A stretch of DNA of 64,000 nucleotides from UBA6168 sp964573725 (GCA_964573725.1 CAZNLJ010000002.1:1-64000), one strand, 5' to 3'; shown: positions 36,744 to 46,282, counted from the stretch's first letter. Notes: generated by a model from the letters alone, not told the origin. Numbers and translations are program-made.

Positions 36744-37688
36744 TCAATACAGGTCATCCACCCGCATCTTCAGGTACTTGCGGACGACAACATAAGTACC
36801 CGCCAGGTTCAGCAGGATGCCGAAGGCCAGCAGGGCGGCGAACACATACAGCGTGCGTTCCAGGTCGAACCATTCCTGCAGCCCCTCGGCATACCGCCAC
36901 GCCAGGTACAGCAGTGCCGTCAGGATGCCGATGGCCAGGAAGCCGCTGAGAAGCCCTTGCCAAAAGCTCCGGACCAGGTAGGGCCGGCTGATGAAACCCC
37001 AGGAGGCCCCTACCAACTCCATGTTCTTGATCAGGTGCCGATTGGCGTACAAGGCCAACCGGATGGTGTTCAGGATCAAGGCCACGGAAACGAACAACAG
37101 GACCAGGCCGGTCGTCAATACCCCCAGGCCGACTTTCCGCAGGTTGGCGGCGATGGCATCCGCCACATGATCCTGATAGTACACATCACTGACCGCCGTG
37201 AATCCCCGGAGCGTCTCCCGGATGAAACGCAACTTGTTCGCCTCCATCCAGTCGGCTTTCAGCCGGAACACCATGACATCGTAAAGTGGATTCGCCATGT
37301 CCAGCTTCAGGAAATCCTCCCCGAATTCCGAGCGCATCGTCTCCATGCCTGCCTCCTTGCTGATGTACCGATAGCTGCCGGGCTTGTAAAAGGAACTGGC
37401 CGGCAGGAATTGCCGCAGGGTATCCGTGGCGGCGGCCGTCCGGTCCGGCTTCAACTCCACCATCCATTCCACCTGCTCTTTAAGCATCCGGACATATTGT
37501 TGCCCTTGCAGCAGCAAAAGCCCGAAGGCCCCGAGCAGGAACAACACCAAGGTCACGCTGAGGATGGCGTAACCGTAGTTCGGCCTGTGTGGGGGGATTC
37601 TTTTCACGGTCCCTTTCGATTTGGCATTCGTGTCGGATTTTTCCTTCGTCGGGGCACAGGAGGCGCAACCCGCACCATCTGCCGGCAT
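36744..37688 (-). CDS. ftsX: Cell division protein FtsX
   Basis: This roughly 314-residue inner-membrane protein acts with the ATPase FtsE to activate peptidoglycan hydrolases at the septum. It has a cytoplasmic basic start, one membrane span (YGYAILSVTLVLFLLGAFGLLL), an extracellular domain of about 120 residues (VEWMVELKPDR to FTAVSDVYYQDH), and then three spans with NTIRLALYANRHLIKNMELVG, the conserved permease motif of this family. The C-terminal MacB-like permease domain is complete. ftsE is not next to it, which is normal in Bacteroidota. A TAnnTTTG box 43 bp upstream suggests its own promoter inside the end of the preceding gene. The exact start is not certain. Confidence 0.92.
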   Translation of the reverse strand: MPADGAGCASCAPTKEKSDTNAKSKGTVKRIPPHRPNYGYAILSVTLVLFLLGAFGLLLLQGQQYVRMLKEQVEWMVELKPDRTAAATDTLRQFLPASSFYKPGSYRYISKEAGMETMRSEFGEDFLKLDMANPLYDVMVFRLKADWMEANKLRFIRETLRGFTAVSDVYYQDHVADAIAANLRKVGLGVLTTGLVLLFVSVALILNTIRLALYANRHLIKNMELVGASWGFISRPYLVRSFWQGLLSGFLAIGILTALLYLAWRYAEGLQEWFDLERTLYVFAALLAFGILLNLAGTYVVVRKYLKMRVDDLY

Positions 37689-37730
37689 TCCGCCGGTCCC
37701 GATGGCATCCGGATGGTGCCCACCATCGGC

Positions 37731-37738
37731 AAAGATAG
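37731..37738 (-). promoter_or_regulatory. Bacteroidota -7 box for ftsX (TATCTTTG)
   Basis: This is an exact TAnnTTTG on the minus strand, 43 bp before the ftsX start. It lies 11 bp downstream of the preceding gene's stop. No TTG at 17-23 bp upstream. Confidence 0.45.
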
Positions 37739-37748
37739 GGAATTAGCC

Positions 37749-38216
37749 CTACTCCCGTCCGGTTAATTCCTGCATCAAGCGCTCGGTTTCCCGGACAAGG
37801 GATTCCAGCTCCGCCTTGATCTCCGAACTGTCCTTCCCTCCTTTCGGCACCAAACGGTCCGCCGACCCGGTGTCCTGCTGACGGCTATACTCCTGCAAGG
37901 CCCGGTGCAGGGATTGCCGCTGTACATCCAAATCCCGGATCCGGTCCAGCAACTCGTCATTATCGGAGCCGGCCCGGACCTTGTCGCGAAGGTCCTCCAA
38001 CAGGTCGCCGATCTTGTCTACGGCTGCGTCATACTTCCCTGCATCGAACTTATCCTTCTCCGCCTGCAACAATTCCTTGACGGAGACGGCCAAGGTCTTC
38101 ACCTCCCCGAAAATCCGGCGCGCATTTTCCTTTTCCCGGTCATCCCCCATGAAATAATTGTAAACGAGGATACCCACAATGAGCAGGGCTACAATTTTCA
38201 ACAGTGATTTGATCAT
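37749..38216 (-). CDS. Membrane-anchored coiled-coil protein
   Basis: This 155-residue protein has one N-terminal membrane span (MIKSLLKIVALLIVGILVYN) with a charged cluster after it. The remaining 130 residues are a continuous charged helix with heptad-like leucines, for example VKELLQAEKDKFDAGKYD, KIGDLLEDLRDKV and IKAELESLVRETERLMQEL. The shape suggests a coiled-coil facing the periplasm or the cytosol. No family is recognised. It sits directly upstream of ftsX in the same orientation, so it may have an envelope role, which is an inference from position only. Confidence 0.75.
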   Translation of the reverse strand: MIKSLLKIVALLIVGILVYNYFMGDDREKENARRIFGEVKTLAVSVKELLQAEKDKFDAGKYDAAVDKIGDLLEDLRDKVRAGSDNDELLDRIRDLDVQRQSLHRALQEYSRQQDTGSADRLVPKGGKDSSEIKAELESLVRETERLMQELTGRE

Positions 38217-38405
38217 ATCGAGAATAATTTGGGCGGCAGGCTTCCCGAACGCCGACCGGCCGGGAAAGCAGGATGGGGGAAACGCTTGCTCCGGATCGCC
38301 GCCCGGTTCAACAAACGACCAAATATCATAAAAAATGTCAACGTAAAGGGAGGACGGGCTAACATACGCCTTCGGTTTCCTGCAAAAAAGCAGCGACCGG
38401 ACCGG

Positions 38406-40388
38406 CTATCGCTTGATGAACCATCCGGATTGCCGACCTGCCCGCAACAGGTATGCGCCGGGCGACAAGGCGGACACATCCAGCACGAACGGTTCGTCCG
38501 GCCGGCCTTCCCCAGGGAACGGCCCCGCTACCGGGCGACCTTGCCGGTCCAGGAGCCACACCGGTCCGGAACCGGTCACGACCGCCACGAGCCGGTCGCC
38601 CACCGGGTTCGGCCGTATGGTGATGCCGGTTGCACCCGGCCGGTGTACCCCTTTCATTTCGGAATAGCTGAAGGTCCCATCCGGCGAAACCAGTCTTAAC
38701 CGGTAATAGGAGGTGCCGGGCAAAGGCGACGTATCCGTATTCCGGAAGGTACGGGGCGTTGCGGACACCGTCCCTGCTTCCCACTTCATGAGGTCTTCCC
38801 AATGGCCGGCATCCGGGGAACGTTCCAAAACGACCACATCCCGGGCATCGGTCGGCAGGACCGAGCATATAGACCGGACCTGGTCCGGCCCCTCCGGCCA
38901 AGCCTGAAAAGCAAGCAAGTCCAGGGGTAGGGCGGCCTGGTATTCCATCGCACCGGCATCCGGGAAAGCGTCGCGGGCCAGGAAAAGAAAGTCGTCGGCA
39001 GGTGCGAACCCGGCATCCGCCGCCCCGATGGCGGCAGAGGTCGGCTGCAGGCTGAAATCGTCCGAAGCGGTATCCGTAAACGACGGGTCTCCAAAAATGG
39101 TATTGACGTCGACACCATCCACATCGCTGTCGATCTCCCCGAATACCATGTTGTTGGCGGCGACAAGTCCCGTACAGTTTGCCGCCGCAAGCGCATTGCC
39201 TACCCCGGCAGCCGTGTAGGCGATATTGTTGACCATCCGTACATCGTTGCCGTCGGCAAAGGAAATGCCCAGGTTGCCGTTCGGCGCAGGATTCATGTAA
39301 GTGACCGTCTCCGTATGGAAATTCTGATAGGCGGTGTTGTTGAAAAAGTCCACCCGGTCACATTCGTTCGCATGGACACCACTGTACCCGTTCCGATAAG
39401 CGAGGTTGTTGGCGACGTAGATGCGTCCGTGGGTCCATGTGACGGACGAATTGTTCTTTTGCAAGGAAATCCCTTTGCCCTCGTCGATATGGGTGACGAT
39501 GAAAGTCTTCAGCGGCGACCAGGAGTAAATCTCATTGTAATTGGAATGGACCCGGTTGTGGGTAACGAATATCTTGTAGCCTGAGGTCGTATCGATGCTG
39601 GCGGATTCGGAGACCACCAGGCCGTGGGTACCGGAGTAGGATTTCCTGGCACAACTGTACGCGGCGTTCCCGATGATGTTGATGTGGTCGCTGTCCGCCA
39701 CCCGCAAGCCGTTCCCGGGTGTATGGTGGACCGTATTGCCGATGATGTCGAGATGGTGGCAGTTGCTGGCGTAAAAGCCGCGGGTATCCGTGTAGGATGG
39801 TCTGGATATGCCACTCAGCACCGGAAAGGTCATCGTGTCGATTTCCTCCTCCGGTGTACCGGGCGGTACCCGGTACAGGGTATTGGTACTTCCGGATTCC
39901 CGGTAGAGGAACTGCAGGGCGACGGCGGTACCGTAGGGAATGTTGTCCACCTCTCCCTGGATGTCCAGCCCCTCCACCCGGATGTAGCTGCTGTTGGTAA
40001 TCCGTACGATGTTCGCGCCGTCCCCTTTGACCACCGTGTTGGCGTCGTAGGGCCGGATGGTGACGTATGCGGAGGGAATCCCATGGACATTGTTGATTTT
40101 GAAGGTATTCTGGCCGTGCCAGATTTGGGGGTCGTTGATGTCTCCGGAGAAGGAATATCCCGATTGGTACTGGCTGTTGGCATAGGTTCCGATGATGGAG
40201 ACGGTATCCCCCGGGAGCACCCGGTCCGCCGCCTCCTCCACGGTCCGGAGGGCGGCGGCCGGGCTCGTTCCCGCATGGGAGTTGTTACCGTTGGACTGGT
40301 CTACGAAATAGACGGTTTGCGCCGGCAGCTCCCTGGTCAGGGACAGGAGCATCAAGGCCGTTGCGGCATAGTTCGTGAAGCGGGACAT
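38406..40388 (-). CDS. Secreted right-handed beta-helix protein with T9SS type A sorting domain
   Basis: This 660-residue exported protein has a signal peptide (FTNYAATALMLLSLTRELPA). It then contains TVYFVDQSNGNNSHAGTSPA, the usual entry to a parallel beta-helix. The repeats are Asn-rich, with HLDIIGNTVHHTPGNGLRV, HINIIGNAAYSCA, IYVANNLAYRNGYSGVH and VDFFNNTAYQNFHTETV, a pattern of pectate-lyase-like or Par-type beta-helices (about 40-450). It ends with a fibronectin-like region and a T9SS type A tail (ITIRPNPVGDRLVAVVTG to GWFIKR). The ATG at 40388 gives the signal. It likely acts outside the cell on or in polysaccharide, but the catalytic residues are not identified. Confidence 0.87.
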   Translation of the reverse strand: MSRFTNYAATALMLLSLTRELPAQTVYFVDQSNGNNSHAGTSPAAALRTVEEAADRVLPGDTVSIIGTYANSQYQSGYSFSGDINDPQIWHGQNTFKINNVHGIPSAYVTIRPYDANTVVKGDGANIVRITNSSYIRVEGLDIQGEVDNIPYGTAVALQFLYRESGSTNTLYRVPPGTPEEEIDTMTFPVLSGISRPSYTDTRGFYASNCHHLDIIGNTVHHTPGNGLRVADSDHINIIGNAAYSCARKSYSGTHGLVVSESASIDTTSGYKIFVTHNRVHSNYNEIYSWSPLKTFIVTHIDEGKGISLQKNNSSVTWTHGRIYVANNLAYRNGYSGVHANECDRVDFFNNTAYQNFHTETVTYMNPAPNGNLGISFADGNDVRMVNNIAYTAAGVGNALAAANCTGLVAANNMVFGEIDSDVDGVDVNTIFGDPSFTDTASDDFSLQPTSAAIGAADAGFAPADDFLFLARDAFPDAGAMEYQAALPLDLLAFQAWPEGPDQVRSICSVLPTDARDVVVLERSPDAGHWEDLMKWEAGTVSATPRTFRNTDTSPLPGTSYYRLRLVSPDGTFSYSEMKGVHRPGATGITIRPNPVGDRLVAVVTGSGPVWLLDRQGRPVAGPFPGEGRPDEPFVLDVSALSPGAYLLRAGRQSGWFIKR

Positions 40389-40503
40389 ATCGGAAAAATT
40401 GGTTGTCAGGTTGCGCCGCCCGGGCGGAACGGGCAGGAGGAGGGCTACAGGACGGGACGGGACGGTATGCACTGCGCTTACGCCGTTCCGGAACGACTTC
40501 CGC

Positions 40504-41232
40504 TTACCGCCCCCATTTCCGCAACTGTTTCACCACCGCACCGAAATCCTTCGGCAATTCCGCGACGAAGCTCACCGTTTCCTCCGTAGCGGGATGCCGG
40601 AAGGACAAACGGTGGGCATGGAGACTGGTGCGGCTCATCAAGGGGCGCTCCGCTTCCTGGAACTTGCCCATGCGGTATTGCTGGTGCTTGACATCGGACA
40701 GGAGGAAAACGGCTTTCCGGCCGTACAGCGCGTCCACGGCGAGCGGGTATCCGACCGACTGGAAATGTACCCGGATCTGGTGCATGCGGCCCGTCTTGAT
40801 ATCCGCTTCGACCAGGGTGTGGTTCCGGAATTTCTCCACCACCCGAAAATGGGTCACGGAAGGTTTGCCCCGGTGCGCCACCACCATTTTTCCGGGCTCG
40901 GAAGGATGCTCCGTCAGGGGTTTGTCGATGATGCCAGCCTCCTGGTGCATCGCGCCTTCCACCAATGCGTAGTAGATCTTGGTGACCGAATGGACCTGGA
41001 ACTGGGCCGACAGGTGCCGGTGGGCCTCCTCCGTCCTGGCGAACACCAGGATGCCGCTGGTCTCCCGATCCAATCGGTGGACGGTCAGGATCCGGCCGTA
41101 CTGCGCGGTCAGCTGGTGGTAGAGGTTGGGCTTGTCGGGTGAGAACCGATCCGGTATCGTCAGCAGCCGGGGCGGTTTGTTCACCACCACGATACTCGTA
41201 TCCTCAAAGACGGTTTCATAATCTTGCTTCAC
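40504..41232 (-). CDS. RluA-family pseudouridine synthase
   Basis: This 242-residue cytosolic enzyme isomerises specific uridines in rRNA or tRNA. The catalytic Asp55 is in TVHRLDRETSGILVFA, the signature of the RluA family. Other motifs include KPLTEHP, VVEKFRNHTLVEADIKTGRMHQIRVHFQSVG, here in part as IKTGRMHQIRVHF, and LYGRKA. It lacks an N-terminal S4 domain, so it is more like the shorter RluA or RluC-like group; the target base cannot be told. It lies 115 bp after the beta-helix gene in the leftward direction of transcription. Confidence 0.9.
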   Translation of the reverse strand: MKQDYETVFEDTSIVVVNKPPRLLTIPDRFSPDKPNLYHQLTAQYGRILTVHRLDRETSGILVFARTEEAHRHLSAQFQVHSVTKIYYALVEGAMHQEAGIIDKPLTEHPSEPGKMVVAHRGKPSVTHFRVVEKFRNHTLVEADIKTGRMHQIRVHFQSVGYPLAVDALYGRKAVFLLSDVKHQQYRMGKFQEAERPLMSRTSLHAHRLSFRHPATEETVSFVAELPKDFGAVVKQLRKWGR

Positions 41233-41340
41233 GAATCGTGTCGTTTACCTGAGAGATTGCCAGGCGGGGGCCGGCGTTTATCGCGCTGTAAAGGTAAACG
41301 GATTTGACCGGCTTTTGGCATCGCCATACCGATTCCCCGG

Positions 41341-41916
41341 TCAGGATGACATACCCCAACGGTAGGTGCCGAGGGAGAAGCCGGCGAGGTCCAGGACCCG
41401 GTCCGTCACGGTGGCGACCAGGGCCTCCATGTCAGCGGGCTTGCTGTAGAATGAGGGGCTTGCCGGGCAGATGATGCCGCCCGCCTCGGTGATGGCGACC
41501 ATGTGGCGCAGGTGCAGCAGATGCAGCGGGGTTTCCCGGGGCACCAGGATCAGGCGACGGCGTTCCTTGAGGATGACGTCGGCCGCCCGCGTAGCCAGGT
41601 CGTCCGAGATGCCGGCCGCCACCCGGCCCAGGAATCCCATGGAACAAGGGCAGGCGATCATCGTGTCGTATCGGGCGGACCCCGACGCGAACGGGGCGTT
41701 GAAATCCCGTTTGTCGTAAAAGTCGAAGGGATAATCCCGATAACATTCGTTGCCCAGTTCGTAGGTCCAGTTGAACCGGGCATTGTCGCTCATGACCACC
41801 CCGACGGCCTCCCATTGGCTCGACAGCTCGGCCAGGCGGTCGAAGAGGACCTTCGCATAAATCGCGCCGCTGGAGCCGCCGACGGCGATGACAATTTTCC
41901 GTGAACCCTTATCCAT
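41341..41916 (-). CDS. ubiX: Flavin prenyltransferase UbiX
   Basis: This 191-residue cytosolic enzyme makes prenylated FMN, the cofactor of UbiD-type decarboxylases. It belongs to the flavoprotein family with the phosphate-binding start IVIAVGGSSGAIYAKVLFD, the MIACPCSMGFLGRVAAGISDD loop, in part CPCSMGFLGRVAAG, and ERRRLILVPRETPLHLLHL near the dimer interface. Length fits. The ATG at 41916 removes a long non-homologous upstream frame. No ubiD gene is in the window, so its client is elsewhere. It is adjacent to and co-oriented with the RluA-family gene. Confidence 0.92.
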   Translation of the reverse strand: MDKGSRKIVIAVGGSSGAIYAKVLFDRLAELSSQWEAVGVVMSDNARFNWTYELGNECYRDYPFDFYDKRDFNAPFASGSARYDTMIACPCSMGFLGRVAAGISDDLATRAADVILKERRRLILVPRETPLHLLHLRHMVAITEAGGIICPASPSFYSKPADMEALVATVTDRVLDLAGFSLGTYRWGMSS

Positions 41917-42375
41917 GTCGCTACAGGTGAATGGTGTGGTATTTGCCCCTCGCAAGGACAGGAGCCCTATTTTCCGAATCCCTGTCCTTACCGGTAAAAG
42001 GCAAGGGAACCGGGGAGGAAACAGGAAAACGGATGGCCGGGCCGATTGTTCATGGATGGGGTGCGTACCGGCCGTCGGAACCGCTCCGGCCCCTTCCGGC
42101 CGGCCGGGGCGGTCGGCGCAAGACACCGGCGGACCAGGTGATTTCCGGGTACCGACAGAACAATTGGGAGCAAAAGGCCGTTTAAACTACGGCTTACCTG
42201 CACGCCGGCCGGCGACAGGAAAGTACCGGGCCGGTCACCGGAACTCGACCGGACACATGACATCATCCAAACCAGGCCGCCTGCCCGGACACCCGTACCC
42301 AAGCAAGCCACCGCGCCGGTATCCGACGGGGGCGTGCACAAACCGGGCCGTCGGACGGCCTTATCCTTCGATCTT
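41917..42375. other. Intergenic region between divergent ubiX and thioredoxin-like genes
   Basis: GC-rich apart from 42170-42185, no recognisable gene, no exact TAnnTTTG on either strand, no structured element noted. Confidence 0.4.
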
Positions 42376-42939
42376 ATGAGAAAATCCATCATCACCGTCG
42401 CATTCCTGGCTGCCGCCGCCGGCTTTTTTGCGTTCATGCCGGAAAAAACCGCTACGACAACCTCCTCCATTGCCATCGACGCTCCCGCCGAAGGGGGCAT
42501 CCGATGGATGAGCTGGGATGAGGCTGTCAAAGCCAACGCCAAGGTTCCCAAGAAGTTGTTCATCGACTTCTACACCGATTGGTGCGGCTGGTGCAAACGG
42601 ATGGACGCCACCACCTTCCAAGACCCCAAGGTCGCCGCCTACATGAACAAGCACTTCTATGCCGTGAAGTTCGATGCCGAGCAGCGGGAGGATGTGGAAT
42701 TCATGGGGACGACCTTCAAATGGCGGGAAGGGGGCAGGAACGGGGTCCACATGTTGGCCTACGAACTGCTCAACGGCAGGCTCGGATATCCCAGCTATGT
42801 CTACCTGACCCCCCAGTACGAGCGCATCCTGATCTCACCGGGCTACAAGCAAGTCGACGCGCTGCAGCAGGAAATGCTGTTCGTTGCGGAAGACCACTAC
42901 AACGCCACCACCTGGGAGGAATTCCAACGCGGCAAGTAA
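42376..42939 (+). CDS. Secreted thioredoxin-like protein
   Basis: This 187-residue protein has an N-terminal hydrophobic segment (IITVAFLAAAAGFFAF) that acts as a signal or anchor. A thioredoxin-fold domain follows with the redox motif CGWC (Cys70, Cys73) in FYTDWCGWCKRMDATTF, close to the DUF255/thioredoxin_7 group, and a cis-proline-like YPSYVYLTPQYERI. Such proteins keep cysteines of exported proteins reduced or act as reductases of thioredoxin-like partners. The length and the tail FVAEDHYNATTWEEF are standard. It faces the hybrid kinase gene tail to tail. Confidence 0.87.
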   Translation: MRKSIITVAFLAAAAGFFAFMPEKTATTTSSIAIDAPAEGGIRWMSWDEAVKANAKVPKKLFIDFYTDWCGWCKRMDATTFQDPKVAAYMNKHFYAVKFDAEQREDVEFMGTTFKWREGGRNGVHMLAYELLNGRLGYPSYVYLTPQYERILISPGYKQVDALQQEMLFVAEDHYNATTWEEFQRGK

Positions 42940-42979
42940 GGGGCCGGGCTGTTGCAGCCCCGCCGGGTCGGGAAACCTG

Positions 42980-44002
42980 TTACCGCAGGGCGAGACAATG
43001 GCTGATCTTTTCCAGTAGTTCGACGGGTTCGAAGGGCTTGCCGACATGGTCGTTCATGCCGAACAGTTCCGCCTTCTCCTTTTTGGTCAGGAAGGCCGAG
43101 GCCGTCAGTGCGATGATCGGCACCTCCCTTTTTGCGTGGTCGCGGTGGTTGCGGATTTCGGCCGTGGCCCGATAGCCGTCCATGACGGGCATCTGGATGT
43201 CCATCAGGATGAGGTCGAACGGTCTTTCCTCGTACAAAGCCAGCGCATCGGCCCCATTGTCGGCCAAGGTAACCAGCATACCTTGCTTTTTGAGCAGTTT
43301 GCTCACCACCAGCTGGTTCATCTTGTTATCCTCCACAACCAGCACCTGCATACCCCCGAGGTGCGCATAGTCCCCGGCGACCGGAAGGGCCTCGGCGGAA
43401 CCGTTCTCGGGACGGCCTTCGGAGACGGCACCGGCCTGCCACTTCCCACCTGTCAGGTTTGACAAGGCGGAAGCCACGAAAGTCGCCAATTCCCGACCTG
43501 CCCGCCGGATGGCATGGACCTGCTCCGCCTGGGCGGCAGGCAAGGTCTCGGTGAGCAGCTGGTCACTGAGCCCGAGGACGATGTTCAACGGCGTACGCAG
43601 TTCGTGGCTCAGGGTGGCCAGCACTTGTTCCGGATGAAAGGGAGCACGTTCCATGTGTTCGCGTTCCGCCATCTCGTCCACCAGCTTCTTATTGAGCAGG
43701 TCCAGCCGGATACACCGCTGCAGCAAAGCCTCCGCCGCCGCCTCTTTTTCCCGGATTGCCTCCTTCCAGTGCCGGACGGCCGCCGCGACCGCCCGATCCC
43801 GGACCCGTGCCTGCCAACGGTGGTGCAGCCACCCGGTGAGGAGGAGGACCAGCAGGGGCCACAAGATTCCGATCCTTCCTTCCGAAAGGACGGGTATCAT
43901 CGGCAGCGGACGGATATGATTTGCGAACCAACCCGAATCTCCGGCCGACAGGTCGGACAGGCTCAGGCAACACAGGCAAAGGGAATACAGCCAACGGGTC
44001 AT
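42980..44002 (-). CDS. HisKA-receiver hybrid without ATPase domain
   Basis: This 340-residue protein has a signal-like start (MTRWLYSLCLCCLSL), then one membrane span (about 43-58), a coiled helix and a HisKA domain with ATLSHELRTPLNIVLG (His133). It goes after about 30 linker residues straight to a receiver (about 220-338) with LVVEDNKMNQ, phospho-acceptor Asp268 in LILMDIQMPVMDG and VGKPFEP. The HATPase_c domain (about 110 residues with N and G boxes) that should follow HisKA is absent, and the DNA gap between the two is under 110 bp in every frame, so this is not a frameshift. It cannot phosphorylate itself; it could take phosphate from another kinase through its His or Asp. Start at 44002 is preferred over 44026. 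Confidence 0.85.
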   Translation of the reverse strand: MTRWLYSLCLCCLSLSDLSAGDSGWFANHIRPLPMIPVLSEGRIGILWPLLVLLLTGWLHHRWQARVRDRAVAAAVRHWKEAIREKEAAAEALLQRCIRLDLLNKKLVDEMAEREHMERAPFHPEQVLATLSHELRTPLNIVLGLSDQLLTETLPAAQAEQVHAIRRAGRELATFVASALSNLTGGKWQAGAVSEGRPENGSAEALPVAGDYAHLGGMQVLVVEDNKMNQLVVSKLLKKQGMLVTLADNGADALALYEERPFDLILMDIQMPVMDGYRATAEIRNHRDHAKREVPIIALTASAFLTKKEKAELFGMNDHVGKPFEPVELLEKISHCLALR

Positions 44003-44231
44003 ATTGCGGTTTCGAACGGATGGCAAGCGGATGGCGGGCAGTCATCCGGGTCACCACTCCCTGACGGCGAAGCAATGGCCCTCCTGGGCAGACGACCGGC
44101 AGGCGGGCGGGAATTCGGTTATCTCAGATGGAAAGCATGGTTGTGACTACGCAAATACAGTGCCGGGAAGGCTGTGGCGGCCAGGTCGGGTATGCGTACG
44201 ACAAGCCGACGGATTTCGCCGCGTCAGGGCA

Positions 44232-45281
44232 TTATTCCACCGAGTCCCTGTAAATGGCGATGTATCGTTCACCCGGCTTGGCATATCCCCGATACATGCC
44301 TTCGCTGTTGAAGGGCATGGCCACCCGACCCGTCGTATCCACGGCGACCAGGCCACCTTCGCCCCCGATCGCCCGCAATTTGGTCAGGACGATCTCGTCC
44401 GCGGCCTTGTCCAGCGGCATATGCAGATAGGCCATGCGGGCAGCCAGGTCGTGCGCCACGGCGTTGCGGATGAAATACTCCCCATGTCCGGTGCAGGATA
44501 CCGCACAGGTGGCGTCCTCCGCCCAGGTACCCGCACCGATGAGGGGGGCGTCCCCTACCCTTCCCCAACGTTTGTTCGTCATGCCCCCGGTGGAGGTACC
44601 GGCCGCCAGGTGGCCGGCACGGTCCAGGGCGACGCAGCCGACGGTCCCGAACTTCAGGTCCGCCCGCTCCCTGCCGGACAGCCCCCCCTGCCCGGCCTCT
44701 TCATCCAAGGCCTTTTGCAAGGCCTTCCGCCGGTGTTCCGTGTGAAAAAAAATGTTGGGAACGGTATCCAGGCCGACCGAGCGGGCGAACGCTTCCGCCC
44801 CCCGACCGGTCAGCAGCACGTGCGGCGACCGCTCCATCACCGCCCGGGCCGCCCGGATCGGATTGCGTACGGTACGGATACCCGCCACGGCACCCGCTTC
44901 CCCGGTGGAGCCGTCCATGACCGCCGCATCGTGTTCCACCCACCCCTCGTGGGTAAAGACCGCCCCGACACCCGCATTGAACTCCGGCGCATCCTCCAGG
45001 ACCAGGAGAACCGCTTCGACGGCATCGAGGGCCTTACCACCGGTCGACAGGATGGCTTCCCCGGTATCCAGGGCGCGCGACAACACCGCCCGGTAGGCGG
45101 TTTCCCGCCCGGCATCCATATCCGACCGCCGGATGGTGCCCGCACCGCCGTGTATCGCCAACACATAGTCCGGACGCCCGGTTTCCGGCCGGCCGGCCGG
45201 GGCCTCGCCGGGCCGGCAGGTGGACCATAAAAGGACGGCCGGGCAGGCCCCCCACAGGCATTTTATCAGGTTCCTCCTCAT
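44232..45281 (-). CDS. Isoaspartyl peptidase/L-asparaginase (Ntn hydrolase)
   Basis: This 349-residue protein belongs to the plant-type asparaginase family. An N-terminal signal ends in the lipobox LLWSTC (Cys22), so it is probably an envelope lipoprotein. AIHGGAGTI begins the domain, and the self-cleavage site is FGTVGCVALD, with Thr213 becoming the N-terminal nucleophile after processing. Later motifs GTSTGGMTNKRWGRVGDAPLIGAG, in part as TSTGGMTNKRWGRVGD, and CTGHGEYFIR are conserved. Members hydrolyse beta-aspartyl peptides and asparagine. The ATG at 45281 is preferred over one 11 codons upstream. It is divergent from proC. Confidence 0.92.
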   Translation of the reverse strand: MRRNLIKCLWGACPAVLLWSTCRPGEAPAGRPETGRPDYVLAIHGGAGTIRRSDMDAGRETAYRAVLSRALDTGEAILSTGGKALDAVEAVLLVLEDAPEFNAGVGAVFTHEGWVEHDAAVMDGSTGEAGAVAGIRTVRNPIRAARAVMERSPHVLLTGRGAEAFARSVGLDTVPNIFFHTEHRRKALQKALDEEAGQGGLSGRERADLKFGTVGCVALDRAGHLAAGTSTGGMTNKRWGRVGDAPLIGAGTWAEDATCAVSCTGHGEYFIRNAVAHDLAARMAYLHMPLDKAADEIVLTKLRAIGGEGGLVAVDTTGRVAMPFNSEGMYRGYAKPGERYIAIYRDSVE

Positions 45282-45440
45282 TTTGTCTTGTTTGGTTGCA
45301 ACAAATATGCTCAATTATTCCGTAATATCGCAGGAAAGCCGCGGGCAGCCCCCCGGGGAAAGCTTGCCCGCAGCGGTCCACCTCCGCCATCCGGCCGCCG
45401 GCCGACGACCGGACCGGGACAGGCATCAATCACCCAGCTT

Positions 45441-46241
45441 ATGAAAATATTGATTATCGGCGGCGGCAACATGGGCATCACCTATGCGCACGCCTTCCTA
45501 CGCTCCAGGATCACTTCCCGGGAAGACCTGATGATCCTGGAAAAATCACCTGAAAAATGGCCCGAATTGGAACGCCAGGATGTCGGCAGTGTCTGCCGGC
45601 AGCCCGAAGACTGCCTTTCCGGGGCGGACCTGGTCATCCTGGCCGTGAAACCCCAGGACGCTCCCGGCCTCTTTGACAAGATCAGGCCGATGGTAGATCC
45701 GCAGCAGGTCTTCCTGAGCATCATGGCCGGTGTCCGGATGCAAACCATCTGCGAAGGGCTGGGCCTCCGGAAAGTGATCCGCGCCATGCCGAACCTGCCC
45801 GCGCAGATCGGGATGGGTATGACCGCCTTCACCTCGACCGACGCGGTGACCCGCATCGAACTGGTCACCGTCCAAAACCTGATCAACACCACCGGGAAAA
45901 GCGTCTACGTGGAGGACGAAGCCCTGATCGACGCCGCCACGGCCATTTCCGGAAGCGGCCCCGCCTACGTTTGGTTTTTCATGCAAGCCATGATCCAGGC
46001 GGCCACCGATGCCGGCTTCAGCAAGGCGGCCGCGGAATTGCTGGTCGGACAAACCTTCCAGGGGGCCATCGACCTTTACCACCAATACGACTTCACCTGC
46101 CAGGAGTGGATCCGCAAGGTCGCTTCCAAAGGAGGGACCACCGAGGCGGCACTCGCCTCCTTCGAACAATCCGGTCTCTTCGACCACATCCTGCAAGGCC
46201 TGGAGGCGGCCCGCCTGCGTGCCCATGCGCTCGGCAGCTGA
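45441..46241 (+). CDS. proC: Pyrroline-5-carboxylate reductase
   Basis: This 266-residue cytosolic enzyme makes proline from pyrroline-5-carboxylate with NAD(P)H. The N-terminal Rossmann motif is ILIIGGGNMGITYA. Further signatures are VILAVKPQDAPGLFD, RAMPNLPAQIGMGMTAF, ISGSGPAYVWFFMQAMIQAA, here in part as ISGSGPAYVWFF, and KGGTTEAALASFE near the C-terminus. The ATG at 45441 opens directly with the dinucleotide-binding motif; the longer upstream frame is Arg/Pro-rich. Single gene, with a possible leader for the next gene downstream. Confidence 0.94.
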   Translation: MKILIIGGGNMGITYAHAFLRSRITSREDLMILEKSPEKWPELERQDVGSVCRQPEDCLSGADLVILAVKPQDAPGLFDKIRPMVDPQQVFLSIMAGVRMQTICEGLGLRKVIRAMPNLPAQIGMGMTAFTSTDAVTRIELVTVQNLINTTGKSVYVEDEALIDAATAISGSGPAYVWFFMQAMIQAATDAGFSKAAAELLVGQTFQGAIDLYHQYDFTCQEWIRKVASKGGTTEAALASFEQSGLFDHILQGLEAARLRAHALGS

Positions 46242-46282
46242 CCTCCGGCCGGCCGACATAAAGTTTTTACATCCCCCGGGCC

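Noticed and set aside
41244..41262. CTGAGA-containing segment upstream of the RluA-family gene that recalls a TPP riboswitch
   Set aside because: Only this hexamer matches; the other conserved riboswitch parts are missing and the gene is not thiamine-related.
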